Part shown: positions 7,569 to 16,271 of the stretch, in pieces
How positions within the stretch are numbered: position 1 is the first letter of the stretch
Layout: every line of letters begins with the position of its first letter
DNA from: Deltaproteobacteria bacterium
Lineage (GTDB): Bacteria > Bdellovibrionota > FAC87 > UBA2466
Length of the DNA: 64,000 nt
Direction of reading: 5' to 3'
Assembly (NCBI GenBank): GCA_016196825.1
Contig: JACPWY010000058.1
Location: 1-64,000 of the forward strand
The notes under the pieces: generated by a model
Databases searched by the model: none
What the model was told of the DNA's origin: nothing
Seen by the model: only the letters and a program-made list of their open reading frames with translations
Translations under genes and position numbers: made by a program

Positions 7569-7832
7569 TCAACTCGCTTGCTTGTGCGATGCGGGCTGCT
7601 CGGTGCTGAGCGTTCCGGACGGGGATGACGGAGGCGTCTTGCGGAATTTGTTAAAGAGTCCGACAAAGAAGTTCTTAAAGAACACGAACCCCAGCACGAC
7701 CCACGTAAAGAACGCCGCGAGGACCTGGCCGACGACGCTGAAGGTGCCGGGGTCAAGGTAGCCGTAGGCACTTTGGGAGAGAATTGCCGCGGCGACGACG
7801 GGGAAAATGAGGCCGAACGAACGGTGACGCAT
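7569..7832 (-). CDS. Small membrane protein with YLDPGT motif
   Basis: 87 residues: signal-like N-terminal segment (residues 5-23, ending SAYG), then YLDPGTFSVVGQ and one strong transmembrane segment (about residues 33-60), then a basic Ser/Pro tail in the cytoplasm. The 'YLDPGTxS..Q' motif directly after a signal segment is shared by small membrane proteins often found near polysaccharide or sulfatase genes; this is recalled, not computed. It is convergent with the YggU gene (15 bases apart). A copy of the dispersed repeat lies upstream of it. Confidence 0.65.
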   Translation of the reverse strand: MRHRSFGLIFPVVAAAILSQSAYGYLDPGTFSVVGQVLAAFFTWVVLGFVFFKNFFVGLFNKFRKTPPSSPSGTLSTEQPASHKQAS

Positions 7833-7930
7833 ACAGATTCCTTTCGGGGAACGGCGAAGATTCGAATTTCGATTGAGAGTGAAGTGAAAAGACTTGCTAT
7901 AATTATTGTAGAACGTATCTCATAAATAGT

Positions 7931-7993
7931 TTCTACTCGGCTGGTCAAAAAGCCCAGGCTCTTCGTCCTCCGCGCTCGGCTGCTCGACGTGCC
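7931..7993. repeat. Dispersed repeat family, copy 1 (partial)
   Basis: Starts TTCTACTCGGCTGGTCAAAA and contains the family core TTCGTCCTCCGCGCTCGGCT then GCTCGACGTGCC, where similarity stops, so the right half with the internal hairpin is missing. It matches the copies at about 46.0 and 51.2 kb best (both share the CTACTCGG box). It lies in the intergenic gap between divergent genes. Confidence 0.65.
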
Positions 7994-8014
7994 ATTTCTA
8001 GAACCCCCTGGAGA

Positions 8015-8749
8015 GTGTCCAACATGCTGCATTCGCCACTTCTATTGTATTGCGTCGTGGCTGCGCTCTCTTTTGTGCAGTCCATTTTCGGCGTAGGGCT
8101 TCTTCTTTTCGGGACACCGCTCCTTCTCGTTCTTGGCTACCCTTTTGAGCAGGCCCTCTCGGTTTTGCTGCCGGCCTCACTGACGGTCAGCATTCTTCAG
8201 GTCAAAGACGGTCGCGATCATCTCCGCCCCTCCCTCAAGCTTTTCGCCGCAGGCCTGATTCTCCCCACTATTCTTGGGCTTACGGCTGCCTTAGCGACGA
8301 GCCGCCACTGGAATATTCGAACCGCCGTGGGGATACTCGTGTTTCTTACGTGTGGAGTGAGGCTCTCCTCGCTTGTCCGGGAAAGAGTGGGTCGCTGGGC
8401 CCGGCGCTACGAGCATGCGTTCTTGGCTGGGATCGGAATCATTCACGGGTTCACCAACATGGGGGGAAGCCTTCTGGCGCTGTTTTGTACCTCGCGCTTC
8501 ACTGAGAAGTCGCCTCTGCGCGCTCATATTGCCCTGGGCTACCTCACGATGGTGCTCGCACAACTCACGGTGCTGGTCATTTCGCACCGAGGGCTTTGGG
8601 GGGTTGATACCGTCCTTTATCCCGCTATTTCCTCGGGGGTCTATCTGAGTATCGGAAATACTACGTTTCAGGTTTCCGGAGAGGTCGCCTATCAGCGACT
8701 GTTTTCAGCGTTTTTACTCGCGATGGGTGCGCTGCTTCTCTGCCCATGA
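8015..8749 (+). CDS. TauE/SafE-family membrane exporter
   Basis: 244 residues with about eight hydrophobic segments arranged as two similar halves, each opening with a glycine-rich re-entrant motif: FVQSIFGVGLLLFGTPLLLVLG in the first half and GFTNMGGSLLALF in the second. This is the TauE/SafE/DUF81 pattern of putative exporters of sulfite or sulfonates. Start GTG at 8015, or ATG at 8024 three codons later. With ATP sulfurylase 2-3 kb away, a sulfur-related substrate is possible but unproven. The last 58 bases overlap the convergent gene at 8692. Confidence 0.8.
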   Translation: MSNMLHSPLLLYCVVAALSFVQSIFGVGLLLFGTPLLLVLGYPFEQALSVLLPASLTVSILQVKDGRDHLRPSLKLFAAGLILPTILGLTAALATSRHWNIRTAVGILVFLTCGVRLSSLVRERVGRWARRYEHAFLAGIGIIHGFTNMGGSLLALFCTSRFTEKSPLRAHIALGYLTMVLAQLTVLVISHRGLWGVDTVLYPAISSGVYLSIGNTTFQVSGEVAYQRLFSAFLLAMGALLLCP

Positions 8750-9891
8750 ATGGGCGCGGGCCCCTGCCGTTTCAGAATATCCAAGATAGCCTCACACCCA
8801 ATGCGTCCGCTTTCCCCGAGGTGCGCAACTAGGCCCTCCCGAATCATCCGAATGCGATTCGCATACGATTCGCTGTTTTCGAAGAGTTCTCTTACGACAG
8901 CGCAGGCCTTGGAGAGTTCATTGGGATTCAAGATTCCGCCAACCTCAGACCGTATCTCGACCTCAATCGGCGTGAGCGCGATCTTCTCAAAATTCGGGTT
9001 ATTCACCTTCTTAGGCACATCGATAAAGAGCACGGGCTTCAAACGCCCGAAGGCGTACTCAAGGGCCGCTCCGGAGTAGTCGCTAATCATGAGATCAGAC
9101 TCATGCAGCGAATCCTCCGAAGCCACGTTGGTCTCGAGGCGAAACCCCGCGTTTTTTAGAAACTCACCCCGTATCGCCTCCATCGTCGTATGCGACCGAG
9201 CCGTCGTGATGGGGTGCGGTCGACAGATCACCTGAAAGCCCCCGGCGAGTAACGTCCGGATCAGCTCCACGCCGCAAACCTCAAGCAAAGAATTCTTTCC
9301 ATACGAGGGCGCAATCAAGACCACGGCATTCTCATGGCGCCCCCGAAACTTCACATTCTTCAGAAGGGAATCCAGACGGCCATAGCCATGATCGATCAAG
9401 ATCTTCGCGGGGAGTCGGTAGTGCGCCTCGGTCGCCCTAATCTCGCGGCTATGGCGTGGCCCCACACTCAAGATCGTGTCGTAATGGTTGAAAGCTCCCT
9501 CCCGGTAGATCATGTGGGTGCTCACCATCGTGTGGAAGACATAGACATAGTGAACGGGGTGCACGAGCGATCGCCGGATCTCATAGCGGTGCAGATCCGG
9601 CATCGTCATGACAAGCGTTTTGCACCAAAGAGCGGAAAAGAGAAACGTCCTTGAGAAACCCAACCCGATGTAGAACGAGGTTAGACCAGGAATCTGTTCG
9701 GTCAGGATAGGATCACTCGGCGCCGAGGTGAGGTAACAGATCCTCTGCCCGGCTTTCAGAAGCTCCTCAATAATCGGTGCGAAATGCACCCGGCTTGCGG
9801 CGTCTTCAGAATAAAATACCACCGACCGCTCATCGAGCGTGAGCTTGTTGAACCGAACGATCTCTTGCCAGGGAAGGAGCCAGTTACTCAT
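8692..9891 (-). CDS. CDP-glycerol glycerophosphotransferase-like protein
   Basis: 399 residues, GT-B-like fold of the TagB/TagF (Glyphos_transf) type. Visible features are an N-terminal Rossmann-like half (VVFYSEDAASRVHFAPIIEEL), the phosphate-binding ICRPHPIT in the middle, and SDLMISDYSGAALEYAFG, which is the SDYSG motif of the family, followed by PVLFIDVP. Such enzymes polymerise or transfer glycerol-phosphate from CDP-glycerol onto surface glycans; in Gram-negatives they decorate capsules. It follows the pyruvate-kinase-like gene by 4 bases, so it belongs to the sat operon. The substrate is inferred. Confidence 0.75.
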   Translation of the reverse strand: MSNWLLPWQEIVRFNKLTLDERSVVFYSEDAASRVHFAPIIEELLKAGQRICYLTSAPSDPILTEQIPGLTSFYIGLGFSRTFLFSALWCKTLVMTMPDLHRYEIRRSLVHPVHYVYVFHTMVSTHMIYREGAFNHYDTILSVGPRHSREIRATEAHYRLPAKILIDHGYGRLDSLLKNVKFRGRHENAVVLIAPSYGKNSLLEVCGVELIRTLLAGGFQVICRPHPITTARSHTTMEAIRGEFLKNAGFRLETNVASEDSLHESDLMISDYSGAALEYAFGRLKPVLFIDVPKKVNNPNFEKIALTPIEVEIRSEVGGILNPNELSKACAVVRELFENSESYANRIRMIREGLVAHLGESGRIGCEAILDILKRQGPAPIHGQRSSAPIASKNAENSR

Positions 9892-9895
9892 AAAA

Positions 9896-10879
9896 TCAAG
9901 CCGCGAGACTCAGCTTTCCCCCTTGGATCTGCTGAGCCATTTTGAAGATCATCGAGACGCATTCGACTGGGTATTTGCCAACAGCAGTCTCTTCCGAAAG
10001 TTGGATTCCGCCAATGCCGGTCTCGAGTGTTCGGTGAAGGTCCACCATCTCGGGAATCAGTGGGATGGGGTGGGTCTCCATGTATTTCAAAAATTGAGTC
10101 GCCAAGAAGAGCTTCTTGTTCAATTTCTTCGCCATCGCGATGATGCGCTCCTGCGCGACTGGTAAATTCGTCATTCCAATGTCACTTGAAAGATCGCCGC
10201 GGTCGACATTAAACATCTCGTTGGAGTTCAAGATCCCTTCGAGGTTCTGGAGTGCCGCGGCCTGCTCGATCTTGACGATCAGTTGCGGCCCGCCCTGACC
10301 CTGGTTTGCAACGGCCTTTCGCCCCTCATCCACGTCAGCGACCGTCCTCACAAACGAAAGCGACACGTAGTTCACCCTATGCTCACAGGCCGCCTTGATG
10401 AGCGCCTGATCTTCTTGAAAGAGAAACGGCAAACGATCGGAGATGCCACGGATGTGGATCCCCTTATTGCTTGTGAGCACCCCTTCCGAGTGCGACCGCA
10501 ATCGAATCGTCGAACCCACCACCTCCACGACCTCAAAACGGTAGATGGAATCGGATGCAAAAACCTCATCGCCCTTTTTCACGTACCGGTAAAAATCCGG
10601 GAAATTCACCTGGTACGGGTAGAGCTCAAAAAGCTCTCCCTTATTGAGGGAGATCGGGAAATCTAGGCTGTTGGTCCGGATCTTATTGCCGGGGAGATCC
10701 ACCATCAGCCGGGCCTCGGGCAGAATTCTTCGCACGTGGCTCACAAACGTCCCCACCTTGGTGGAAGAGACATGGGCTCCGTTGATGCGAAAGATACACG
10801 GGCCGCAATCGCTCACGGCGCGCAGATTGCGCTCAAACAGAACGCTGGGCCCGAGCGTGACTATCATTTCGAACGCCAT
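9896..10879 (-). CDS. Pyruvate-kinase-like protein lacking the C-terminal domain
   Basis: 327 residues against about 470 for normal pyruvate kinase. The A and B domains are recognisable: IFRINGAHVS (for TRLNFSHG), MVDLPGNKIR, a B-domain insert at about 70-150, IVKIEQAAALQNLEGI, DRGDLSSDIG (the MVARGDLG motif), ATQFLKYMETHPIP and IQLSEETAVGKYP (for MLSGETAKGKYP). The regulatory C domain is absent. Its ATG lies inside the upstream sat gene (47-base overlap), with GGAG upstream. This divergent form in a polysaccharide operon is unlikely to be the glycolytic enzyme; a PEP- or phosphate-transfer role in cell-surface precursor synthesis is possible. Confidence 0.75.
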   Translation of the reverse strand: MAFEMIVTLGPSVLFERNLRAVSDCGPCIFRINGAHVSSTKVGTFVSHVRRILPEARLMVDLPGNKIRTNSLDFPISLNKGELFELYPYQVNFPDFYRYVKKGDEVFASDSIYRFEVVEVVGSTIRLRSHSEGVLTSNKGIHIRGISDRLPFLFQEDQALIKAACEHRVNYVSLSFVRTVADVDEGRKAVANQGQGGPQLIVKIEQAAALQNLEGILNSNEMFNVDRGDLSSDIGMTNLPVAQERIIAMAKKLNKKLFLATQFLKYMETHPIPLIPEMVDLHRTLETGIGGIQLSEETAVGKYPVECVSMIFKMAQQIQGGKLSLAA

Positions 10880-11951
10880 GGTTTGGCTCCTTCACGAAAA
10901 GTTGGTCTTTCTTGCCGAGGTCAATCAAGATATCGCTGATCTCCGGCCGCATCGCATTTGCATCGGGCCGCTGACCGGCGGCCAGTGCCTTTCGGATCAG
11001 GGTGCCCGACACATCTTCGGTTTCCTCGGCGTGGCGGCAGGTCTTTTCCGTCACAATCCTCTCGCAACGCTTGCAATAGAACGGCCCACAAAGGGCGAGG
11101 ATCTCAATTCCCAGATCGGAAATGCTCTTTGCCAGCTTCTGCGCATCGTAGCGGCCATAAAAATTCCCAACACCGGCTTGATCACGCCCCATGATGAAAT
11201 GGGTGCAGCCAAAGTTCTTGCGAATCAGAGCATGAAAAACGGCCTCTTTCGGACCACCGTACCGCATAGCCGTGCGGAGAGTTCCGAGAAGAACCCGATT
11301 TGACGGATAGATTGTATCCCGCATCCATTCGTAAGCAGCCGCGATAGCGATCGGCGTGAAATCCCCCGTCTTTTTCCATCCGACCAGAGGCTGGACGAAA
11401 AGCCCATCGCAAATTTCTAGTCCAATCCGCTGCAGGTGCTCGTGCGCCCGGTGAATGGGGTTGCGCGTCTGAAAGCCCACTACCGTGTTCCACCCCATCC
11501 GCTTGAAATGCTCGCGCGAGGCCTCTGGGGAAAAATAGAGACGGGAAAGTTCATTCGGTGGCTCCGAAGCCACAGAGACCCTGCCCCCCAGGCGCCAGAC
11601 AGACCGGCTCATCTCCTTTTGCACGCCCGGATGTTGGGCGTCGGTTGTGCCAAACACGCTCAGGAGATCACGATTTCGTTGGATCTGAAAAACGCTCTCA
11701 ATCTTCACGCGGCCCACGGTCCGGTTTTCGAAAACAAGCTCCGCCTCGTGAGTCTTCTTGGCCTTGTCGACCAATTCCTGGGGGACCGGCAGCGTGATCG
11801 GGAGCGTCCACGGCTTCCCCGAGGGCAGTCGATTCTGATTGATCACCGCCTCATATTCGGCCTCCGTCAAAAACCCGGTGAGGGGCGAAAATACGCCGGT
11901 CTCCAAATTGAAATGATCAAGCCAACAGTCAAAATCGATCGGGATTTGCAT
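10833..11951 (-). CDS. sat: ATP sulfurylase (sulfate adenylyltransferase, Sat type)
   Basis: 372 residues: N-terminal PUA-like domain, then the nucleotide-binding QTRNPIHRAHEHLQR (QxRNPxHxxH), GTLRTAMRYGGPKEAVFHA, FIMGRDQAGVGNFYG and a zinc-site-like CGPFYCKRCERIVTEKTC followed by VSGTLIRKALAAG and MRPE. These are standard for monomeric or homo-oligomeric Sat, which makes APS from ATP and sulfate. No APS kinase, APS reductase or sulfotransferase is visible in the window. It heads the operon sat, pyruvate-kinase-like, CDP-glycerol transferase-like. The end overlaps the next gene by 47 bases. Its start lies 34 bases from a dispersed repeat. Confidence 0.9.
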   Translation of the reverse strand: MQIPIDFDCWLDHFNLETGVFSPLTGFLTEAEYEAVINQNRLPSGKPWTLPITLPVPQELVDKAKKTHEAELVFENRTVGRVKIESVFQIQRNRDLLSVFGTTDAQHPGVQKEMSRSVWRLGGRVSVASEPPNELSRLYFSPEASREHFKRMGWNTVVGFQTRNPIHRAHEHLQRIGLEICDGLFVQPLVGWKKTGDFTPIAIAAAYEWMRDTIYPSNRVLLGTLRTAMRYGGPKEAVFHALIRKNFGCTHFIMGRDQAGVGNFYGRYDAQKLAKSISDLGIEILALCGPFYCKRCERIVTEKTCRHAEETEDVSGTLIRKALAAGQRPDANAMRPEISDILIDLGKKDQLFVKEPNHGVRNDSHARAQRSV

Positions 11952-11985
11952 GGGCTTTTTTGGGTGGGAGAGAGAACGAAACTTG

Positions 11986-12162
11986 ATCCCTCAACTCGGT
12001 TGCGTTCGGCCACTGGGCGGGTGCTCTCGGTCGTCTACTTCGTCCTCCGCGTTCGGCTCCTCGACGTGCCCAGAGGGCACGCCTCCGGGGCCTCACTTGT
12101 GCGTCCTCGTAGCCAACCAAGATCCCCTCGCCGATTGGCCGAACGCAACCGAGTTGAGGGAT
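11986..12162. repeat. Dispersed repeat family, copy 2 (complete, 27-bp perfect terminal inverted repeats)
   Basis: Terminal arms 11986-12012 and 12136-12162 are perfect 27-bp reverse complements (arm begins ATCCCTCAACTCGG). Between them lies the family core: TTCGTCCTCCGCGTTCGGCT, then a 7-bp hairpin CGTGCCC-AGA-GGGCACG (12065-12081), then CCTCCGGGGCCTCACTTGTG and CGTCCTCG. The element fills most of the gap between the divergent sat and wzt genes, leaving 34 and 54 bases on either side, so the promoters of both genes must overlap or abut it. Confidence 0.85.
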
Positions 12163-12216
12163 TCATTCTCATTATACATGAACTGTGGGATAATTTGATG
12201 ACCAACCCCGATTCCC

Positions 12217-13470
12217 ATGACCCACAAAATCAGAGTCAATCAACTCGGCAAGGAGTACCGTCTCGGCGCGGCGCAAGGTCTTCGCCACCCCGCATTTGTG
12301 CGCAGAATCGCCCTGCGATTCAACCAGATATTCGGTACGCACCTCCAGGAGAAGCAGGCAAAGGACAGCTTCTGGGCGCTCAACGATATCTCGTTTGACG
12401 TCAAACCGGGGGAAACGGTCGGCATCATCGGCCGCAATGGCTCGGGGAAATCGACGCTTCTCAAAATTTTGAGCCGCATCACGACCCCCACTCGCGGCGT
12501 CGTTGAGCTCAACGGTCACCTGAGCAGCCTGCTCGAGGTGGGGACGGGCTTTCACCCTGAGCTTTCCGGACGAGAGAATGTTTTTCTTAACGGCGCCCTG
12601 TTAGGAATGACCCGCAATGACATCAAAAACAAGTTTGACGAAATCGTCGCCTTTTCCGAAGTCGCGAAATTCATCGACACGCCGGTGAAGCACTACTCAA
12701 GCGGCATGTACGTGCGCCTGGCCTTCGCGGTGGCGGCGCACCTCGACCCCGACATTCTTGTCGTTGACGAGGTACTTTCTGTTGGCGACGGCGGCTTCCA
12801 GAGAAAATGCGTTGGCAAGATGAGCGAGGCCGCGAAAAACAACCGCACCATTCTCTTTGTCAGCCACAACCTGCTCGCCGTGCGCGCCCTCTGCAGCCGC
12901 GTGATTGTGCTCGATCAAGGACACATCGTGATGGATGGCTCTACGGAAGACGGAATCTCGACCTACTCCCGTCTCAACGCCGACACCGCGGATCTGGTGA
13001 GCCGGAACTCCCAGGATCGCCTCGCCCGTTCCAACGGCGCCGTCCGCTTCACCGACGCCAAAATAGTCGATGCTTCGGGTCAAGAACGCACCAAGTTTAA
13101 TGAAGGGGAAACGGTCAATCTCTCCTTCCGCCTTCGCAGCTTTCAGTCCGTGCCTTCTCTTGCCATATGTGTCTGCATTCGATCCTCTCTCTCGGGCGAA
13201 TACATCACTACGGTGAAAAAGACTCTCTCCGCTGGACCGGTCCTGCCTTCGGAACTGGAGATGCCCGTAAAGATCGAGTTCCCCAACATCGCTCTCCGCC
13301 CAGGTGATTATTCGTTTTTCATCTGGCTCGGCGATGAGGCTATCGACAATTCTTGGGATGTTCTCGATGAAAACGTAAGCTTTCCCTGGCTCACCATCAC
13401 CAGCGACAGAGTCGATCGAGAAAATCTGATGGGTTACTTCACCATCCCGGCCAACTTCAAAACGGCGTAA
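12217..13470 (+). CDS. wzt: ABC transporter ATPase for polysaccharide export (Wzt)
   Basis: 417 residues. The nucleotide-binding domain (1-245) shows Walker A GIIGRNGSGKSTLLK, signature YSSGMYVRLAFAVA, Walker B PDILVVDEVLSVGD and the switch His in LFVSHNL. Residues about 270-415 form a beta-rich C-terminal domain like the carbohydrate-binding domain of Wzt O-antigen transporters, which reads the capped end of the glycan before export. It pairs with the permease gene 11 bases downstream. The ATPase-before-permease order is the reverse of many loci. No strong ribosome-binding site is visible. Confidence 0.92.
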   Translation: MTHKIRVNQLGKEYRLGAAQGLRHPAFVRRIALRFNQIFGTHLQEKQAKDSFWALNDISFDVKPGETVGIIGRNGSGKSTLLKILSRITTPTRGVVELNGHLSSLLEVGTGFHPELSGRENVFLNGALLGMTRNDIKNKFDEIVAFSEVAKFIDTPVKHYSSGMYVRLAFAVAAHLDPDILVVDEVLSVGDGGFQRKCVGKMSEAAKNNRTILFVSHNLLAVRALCSRVIVLDQGHIVMDGSTEDGISTYSRLNADTADLVSRNSQDRLARSNGAVRFTDAKIVDASGQERTKFNEGETVNLSFRLRSFQSVPSLAICVCIRSSLSGEYITTVKKTLSAGPVLPSELEMPVKIEFPNIALRPGDYSFFIWLGDEAIDNSWDVLDENVSFPWLTITSDRVDRENLMGYFTIPANFKTA

Positions 13471-13481
13471 GGGTCACACCT

Positions 13482-14300
13482 ATGGCAACACTGGTCATCA
13501 AACCGGCGAAAGGTTGGATTCCCCTCAATCTGCGCGAGATGTGGCGCTACCGAGAGCTTTTTGTCTTTCTGGGTCTCAGAGATATCAAAGTCCGCTACAA
13601 GCAGACAGTCCTCGGCGCCAGCTGGGCCATTATTCAGCCATTGCTCACCACGACTGTGTTTTCTGTTTTCTTCGGCGGCCTCGGGAAGATTCCATCGGAT
13701 GGAATCCCTTACCCGGTATTCTGCTATTGCGGAATGCTCCCTTGGACCTATTTCTCCAATAGCCTCTCGCGCGGAAGTGCCAGCATCGTGGGCAACGCGC
13801 ATTTGATCTCCAAGATCTATTTTCCTCGGCTTATCATTCCAGCGTCCATGATGGTGCAGCCTTTGATCGATTTTGCGATCTCCTTCGGTGCGCTCATCTG
13901 TGTAATGCTGTATTTTCACATGACGCCGCCTGCGACGGCTTTTGTCTATATTCCGCTTTTGACATTGCTAGCCAGCGCTCTGGCGTTGGCGATCAGTCTG
14001 TGGCTCGGCGCCCTCAACGTCTATTACCGAGACATCGCGCACATCGTGCCGTTTCTGACGCAGCTTTGGATGTTTTCGAGTCCGATTGTGTTTCCGTACA
14101 GCTTGATTCCCGCAAAGTATCAGCAGATTGCGGCGCTCAATCCCATTGTGGGGTTGGTGGAAGGGTTTCGGAGTGCACTCCTGGGGCGGCCTTGGATGGT
14201 TGAGCCATTGCTGACCAGCGTGGGAATAACGTTGGTGCTGCTCGCCAGCGGGGCATTCTTTTTTAGACGGTTGGAGAGTGATTTCGCGGATGTCGCGTAG
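13482..14300 (+). CDS. wzm: ABC-2 type polysaccharide export permease (Wzm)
   Basis: 272 residues with six membrane segments and the family start LFVFLGLRDIKVRYKQTVLGASWAIIQPLL. This is followed by the interfacial YFPRLIIPASMM and the RDIAHIVPFLTQLWMFSSPIVFP segment typical of ABC-2 polysaccharide permeases. It forms the channel with the Wzt ATPase encoded just upstream and should export an undecaprenyl-linked O-antigen or capsule chain across the inner membrane. It converges on the 14320 gene 20 bases away. Confidence 0.92.
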   Translation: MATLVIKPAKGWIPLNLREMWRYRELFVFLGLRDIKVRYKQTVLGASWAIIQPLLTTTVFSVFFGGLGKIPSDGIPYPVFCYCGMLPWTYFSNSLSRGSASIVGNAHLISKIYFPRLIIPASMMVQPLIDFAISFGALICVMLYFHMTPPATAFVYIPLLTLLASALALAISLWLGALNVYYRDIAHIVPFLTQLWMFSSPIVFPYSLIPAKYQQIAALNPIVGLVEGFRSALLGRPWMVEPLLTSVGITLVLLASGAFFFRRLESDFADVA

Positions 14301-14319
14301 GGAACGCACCCAAGGGACA

Positions 14320-16260
14320 TTAAACTGTGGCCGCGCGACGAAGTGAGGACTCGTTGCTCTTGTCCACCTCCAACAGCACCCGACCGAGACGAGCGCAGAG
14401 AGGCGAGTAACGCTGAACCGTTTTGGAAGCGGTAACATACCTCACCTTATACCCAGAAATAGTGAGACCGGTGGGATCAACCTCCCCACCCTCCCCCGTC
14501 AAAAAGAAGTGCACAAACTTGGACATCGCCGCTAACACAGCCTCAGCCTCCACCCGCTGCGCTTCAGTTCCGTCCTCTCTTTTTCGCCCCTCATAATAAT
14601 TCCTCAACACATCATCCCCGCGGATAATCGCCCCAACCACCGCCTCGCTCTCCTTCGGTCTCCGCCACTGGGGCAGGCCCTCATACACGGCACTCGGAAC
14701 CACGTCTCCGATATCCAACGCAGTCGCAACGCGCGCCATGTAATACCAACGAAACGCATCCGTGACGTTTTGCAAAGTGGTCCGACTCTGCGTCATCTCC
14801 ACTAGCAGCCGAAAATACTCAGCCGGATCCCGTGCCCATCGCATCAGCCCCTCATTGGGAACGGGCGAAAAGGCGTTGTGAAAGGCCACAACCGATGGAA
14901 CCCCGAGCCGAGCCAACTCCATGACGATGTTACTCCAGGCGGTGAGTGCCACATCCGCAATCTCGCCAAGGTCGTAACTTGAGATCGGGTCCTCCGGCCA
15001 CACTATGCGGCAGTGACGTGGAGGGGAGGCAAAGGCCGTTTCGAGTTGCTCGAGGTGTTCGGATCGCAGATTGGTCCGTTTGTTCTTTCCCTCCCGAGGG
15101 TGGACTCGAATCACGAGTTGCATATCCTCTCTCGTCGACACGAAAGCAGCCAGCGCCTTCAGCCACTCGACCTGATCTTCGAACGGTTGGAGACCTCCAT
15201 CGTGAGGTTCCTTAAACACATCCATGAGGTAGCCAATGCCGACGAGCTCGTCGGGGCTGCTTGTGTAAGCCACGATGAGCTTTCTGTCTGGAGAAAGACC
15301 CAAGCGCTCTCTCAAATCGCCATCGTAGAAGGTCTTTTTCGGAGAATAGATGTTCCACCCAGCGGAAAGCATATTGGATAAGACGTCGGTGGCCACCTCA
15401 TCGATAGCCGGCCTGGGAATCGAAAGTTTCCCCCAGACTCTCCAGGCGTCGGTCTGATCCCGCATGAGCCCGCCCCAAAGCTTTGAGGTAATGACGACCT
15501 TCGACCGATCCACATTTCGATGGGCCGCATGGGTCACGGTGAAGCCCGGGATGCCTTTCGCAGCGGCCGCAAGGCGAGGCCCCATGGCCAAACAATATTC
15601 GTTATAATGGACCAATTGCTTCACCGGTAACACCGCCAACATTCTCTCGGTGAGAAGAAACGCGCGAATGGTCGCCCGAATATACTGAAGCCACACCTCG
15701 CGATTCTCCCCTTCAACGCGTTCCAAGAAGACTAGCTTCTTGTCGAGAATCAAATCCGAGGAGCAGAGGCTTCCGAATTCAATGTTTTGATAGGTGAACC
15801 GCATCAAATTCTCACCGGCACTGGAAAGCGCCTGATTAATCTGGGCCTCCATTTCGGCGTCACGGTAAGCCTCCAGACTCACACTGGAGAGCCTGTACGC
15901 ATTGAGCATCTCCATGGAAGTGTCGAGGCACCCGTAACACAGCTGCTCGATGAGCTTGGCAGAGGGGTGGGCGGACACCGCCTCGCAACTCTTCACCGGG
16001 CAGCGCTCAAAGTGATTGAGGCACTGGACAAAAAGCGTTCTCTGCCCAGACTCTTCAAGAGTTTTGGCCAAAACACAAAGCAACGCCATGTGGGACTTGA
16101 GCCCGGCTTCGGGAACGAAGAACAGAGTTACCCCTTCCCCCGGGGCAGCAAAATTTTTGTGCCGTCGCCAGCGCTGAAAATGAAGGGAGGCCTTCTTAGC
16201 CTCCCATTGGATGCGGCTTCCCACACGAACACTCAGACCTGGCTTCTTTTTCATAGTCAT
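14320..16260 (-). CDS. Large cytoplasmic glycosyltransferase-like (GT-B) protein of the polysaccharide locus
   Basis: 646 residues without membrane segments. The N-terminal third has a Rossmann-like start (VTLFFVPEAGLKSHMALLCVLAKTL) and a cysteine cluster (FVQCLNHFERCPVKSCEA, then LCYGCLD) that may bind a metal. The middle has VTHAAHRNVDRSKV. The C-terminal half has MQLVIRVHPREGKN and ADVALTAWSNIVMELARLGVPSVVAF, as in capsule glycosyltransferases and kinases of the KpsC/CDP-glycerol type GT-B group. Exact family unknown. It begins the leftward group with the dioxygenase and nonulosonic acid genes, 11 bases after the gene at 16272. Confidence 0.6.
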   Translation of the reverse strand: MTMKKKPGLSVRVGSRIQWEAKKASLHFQRWRRHKNFAAPGEGVTLFFVPEAGLKSHMALLCVLAKTLEESGQRTLFVQCLNHFERCPVKSCEAVSAHPSAKLIEQLCYGCLDTSMEMLNAYRLSSVSLEAYRDAEMEAQINQALSSAGENLMRFTYQNIEFGSLCSSDLILDKKLVFLERVEGENREVWLQYIRATIRAFLLTERMLAVLPVKQLVHYNEYCLAMGPRLAAAAKGIPGFTVTHAAHRNVDRSKVVITSKLWGGLMRDQTDAWRVWGKLSIPRPAIDEVATDVLSNMLSAGWNIYSPKKTFYDGDLRERLGLSPDRKLIVAYTSSPDELVGIGYLMDVFKEPHDGGLQPFEDQVEWLKALAAFVSTREDMQLVIRVHPREGKNKRTNLRSEHLEQLETAFASPPRHCRIVWPEDPISSYDLGEIADVALTAWSNIVMELARLGVPSVVAFHNAFSPVPNEGLMRWARDPAEYFRLLVEMTQSRTTLQNVTDAFRWYYMARVATALDIGDVVPSAVYEGLPQWRRPKESEAVVGAIIRGDDVLRNYYEGRKREDGTEAQRVEAEAVLAAMSKFVHFFLTGEGGEVDPTGLTISGYKVRYVTASKTVQRYSPLCARLGRVLLEVDKSNESSLRRAATV

Positions 16261-16271
16261 TGTCTCATCCG

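Noticed and set aside
12001-12198. Open frames on both strands across repeat copy 2 that look like small basic proteins
   Set aside because: The same Arg/Pro-rich peptides recur wherever the repeat core occurs, and no start signals are present; they are translations of a structured repeat.
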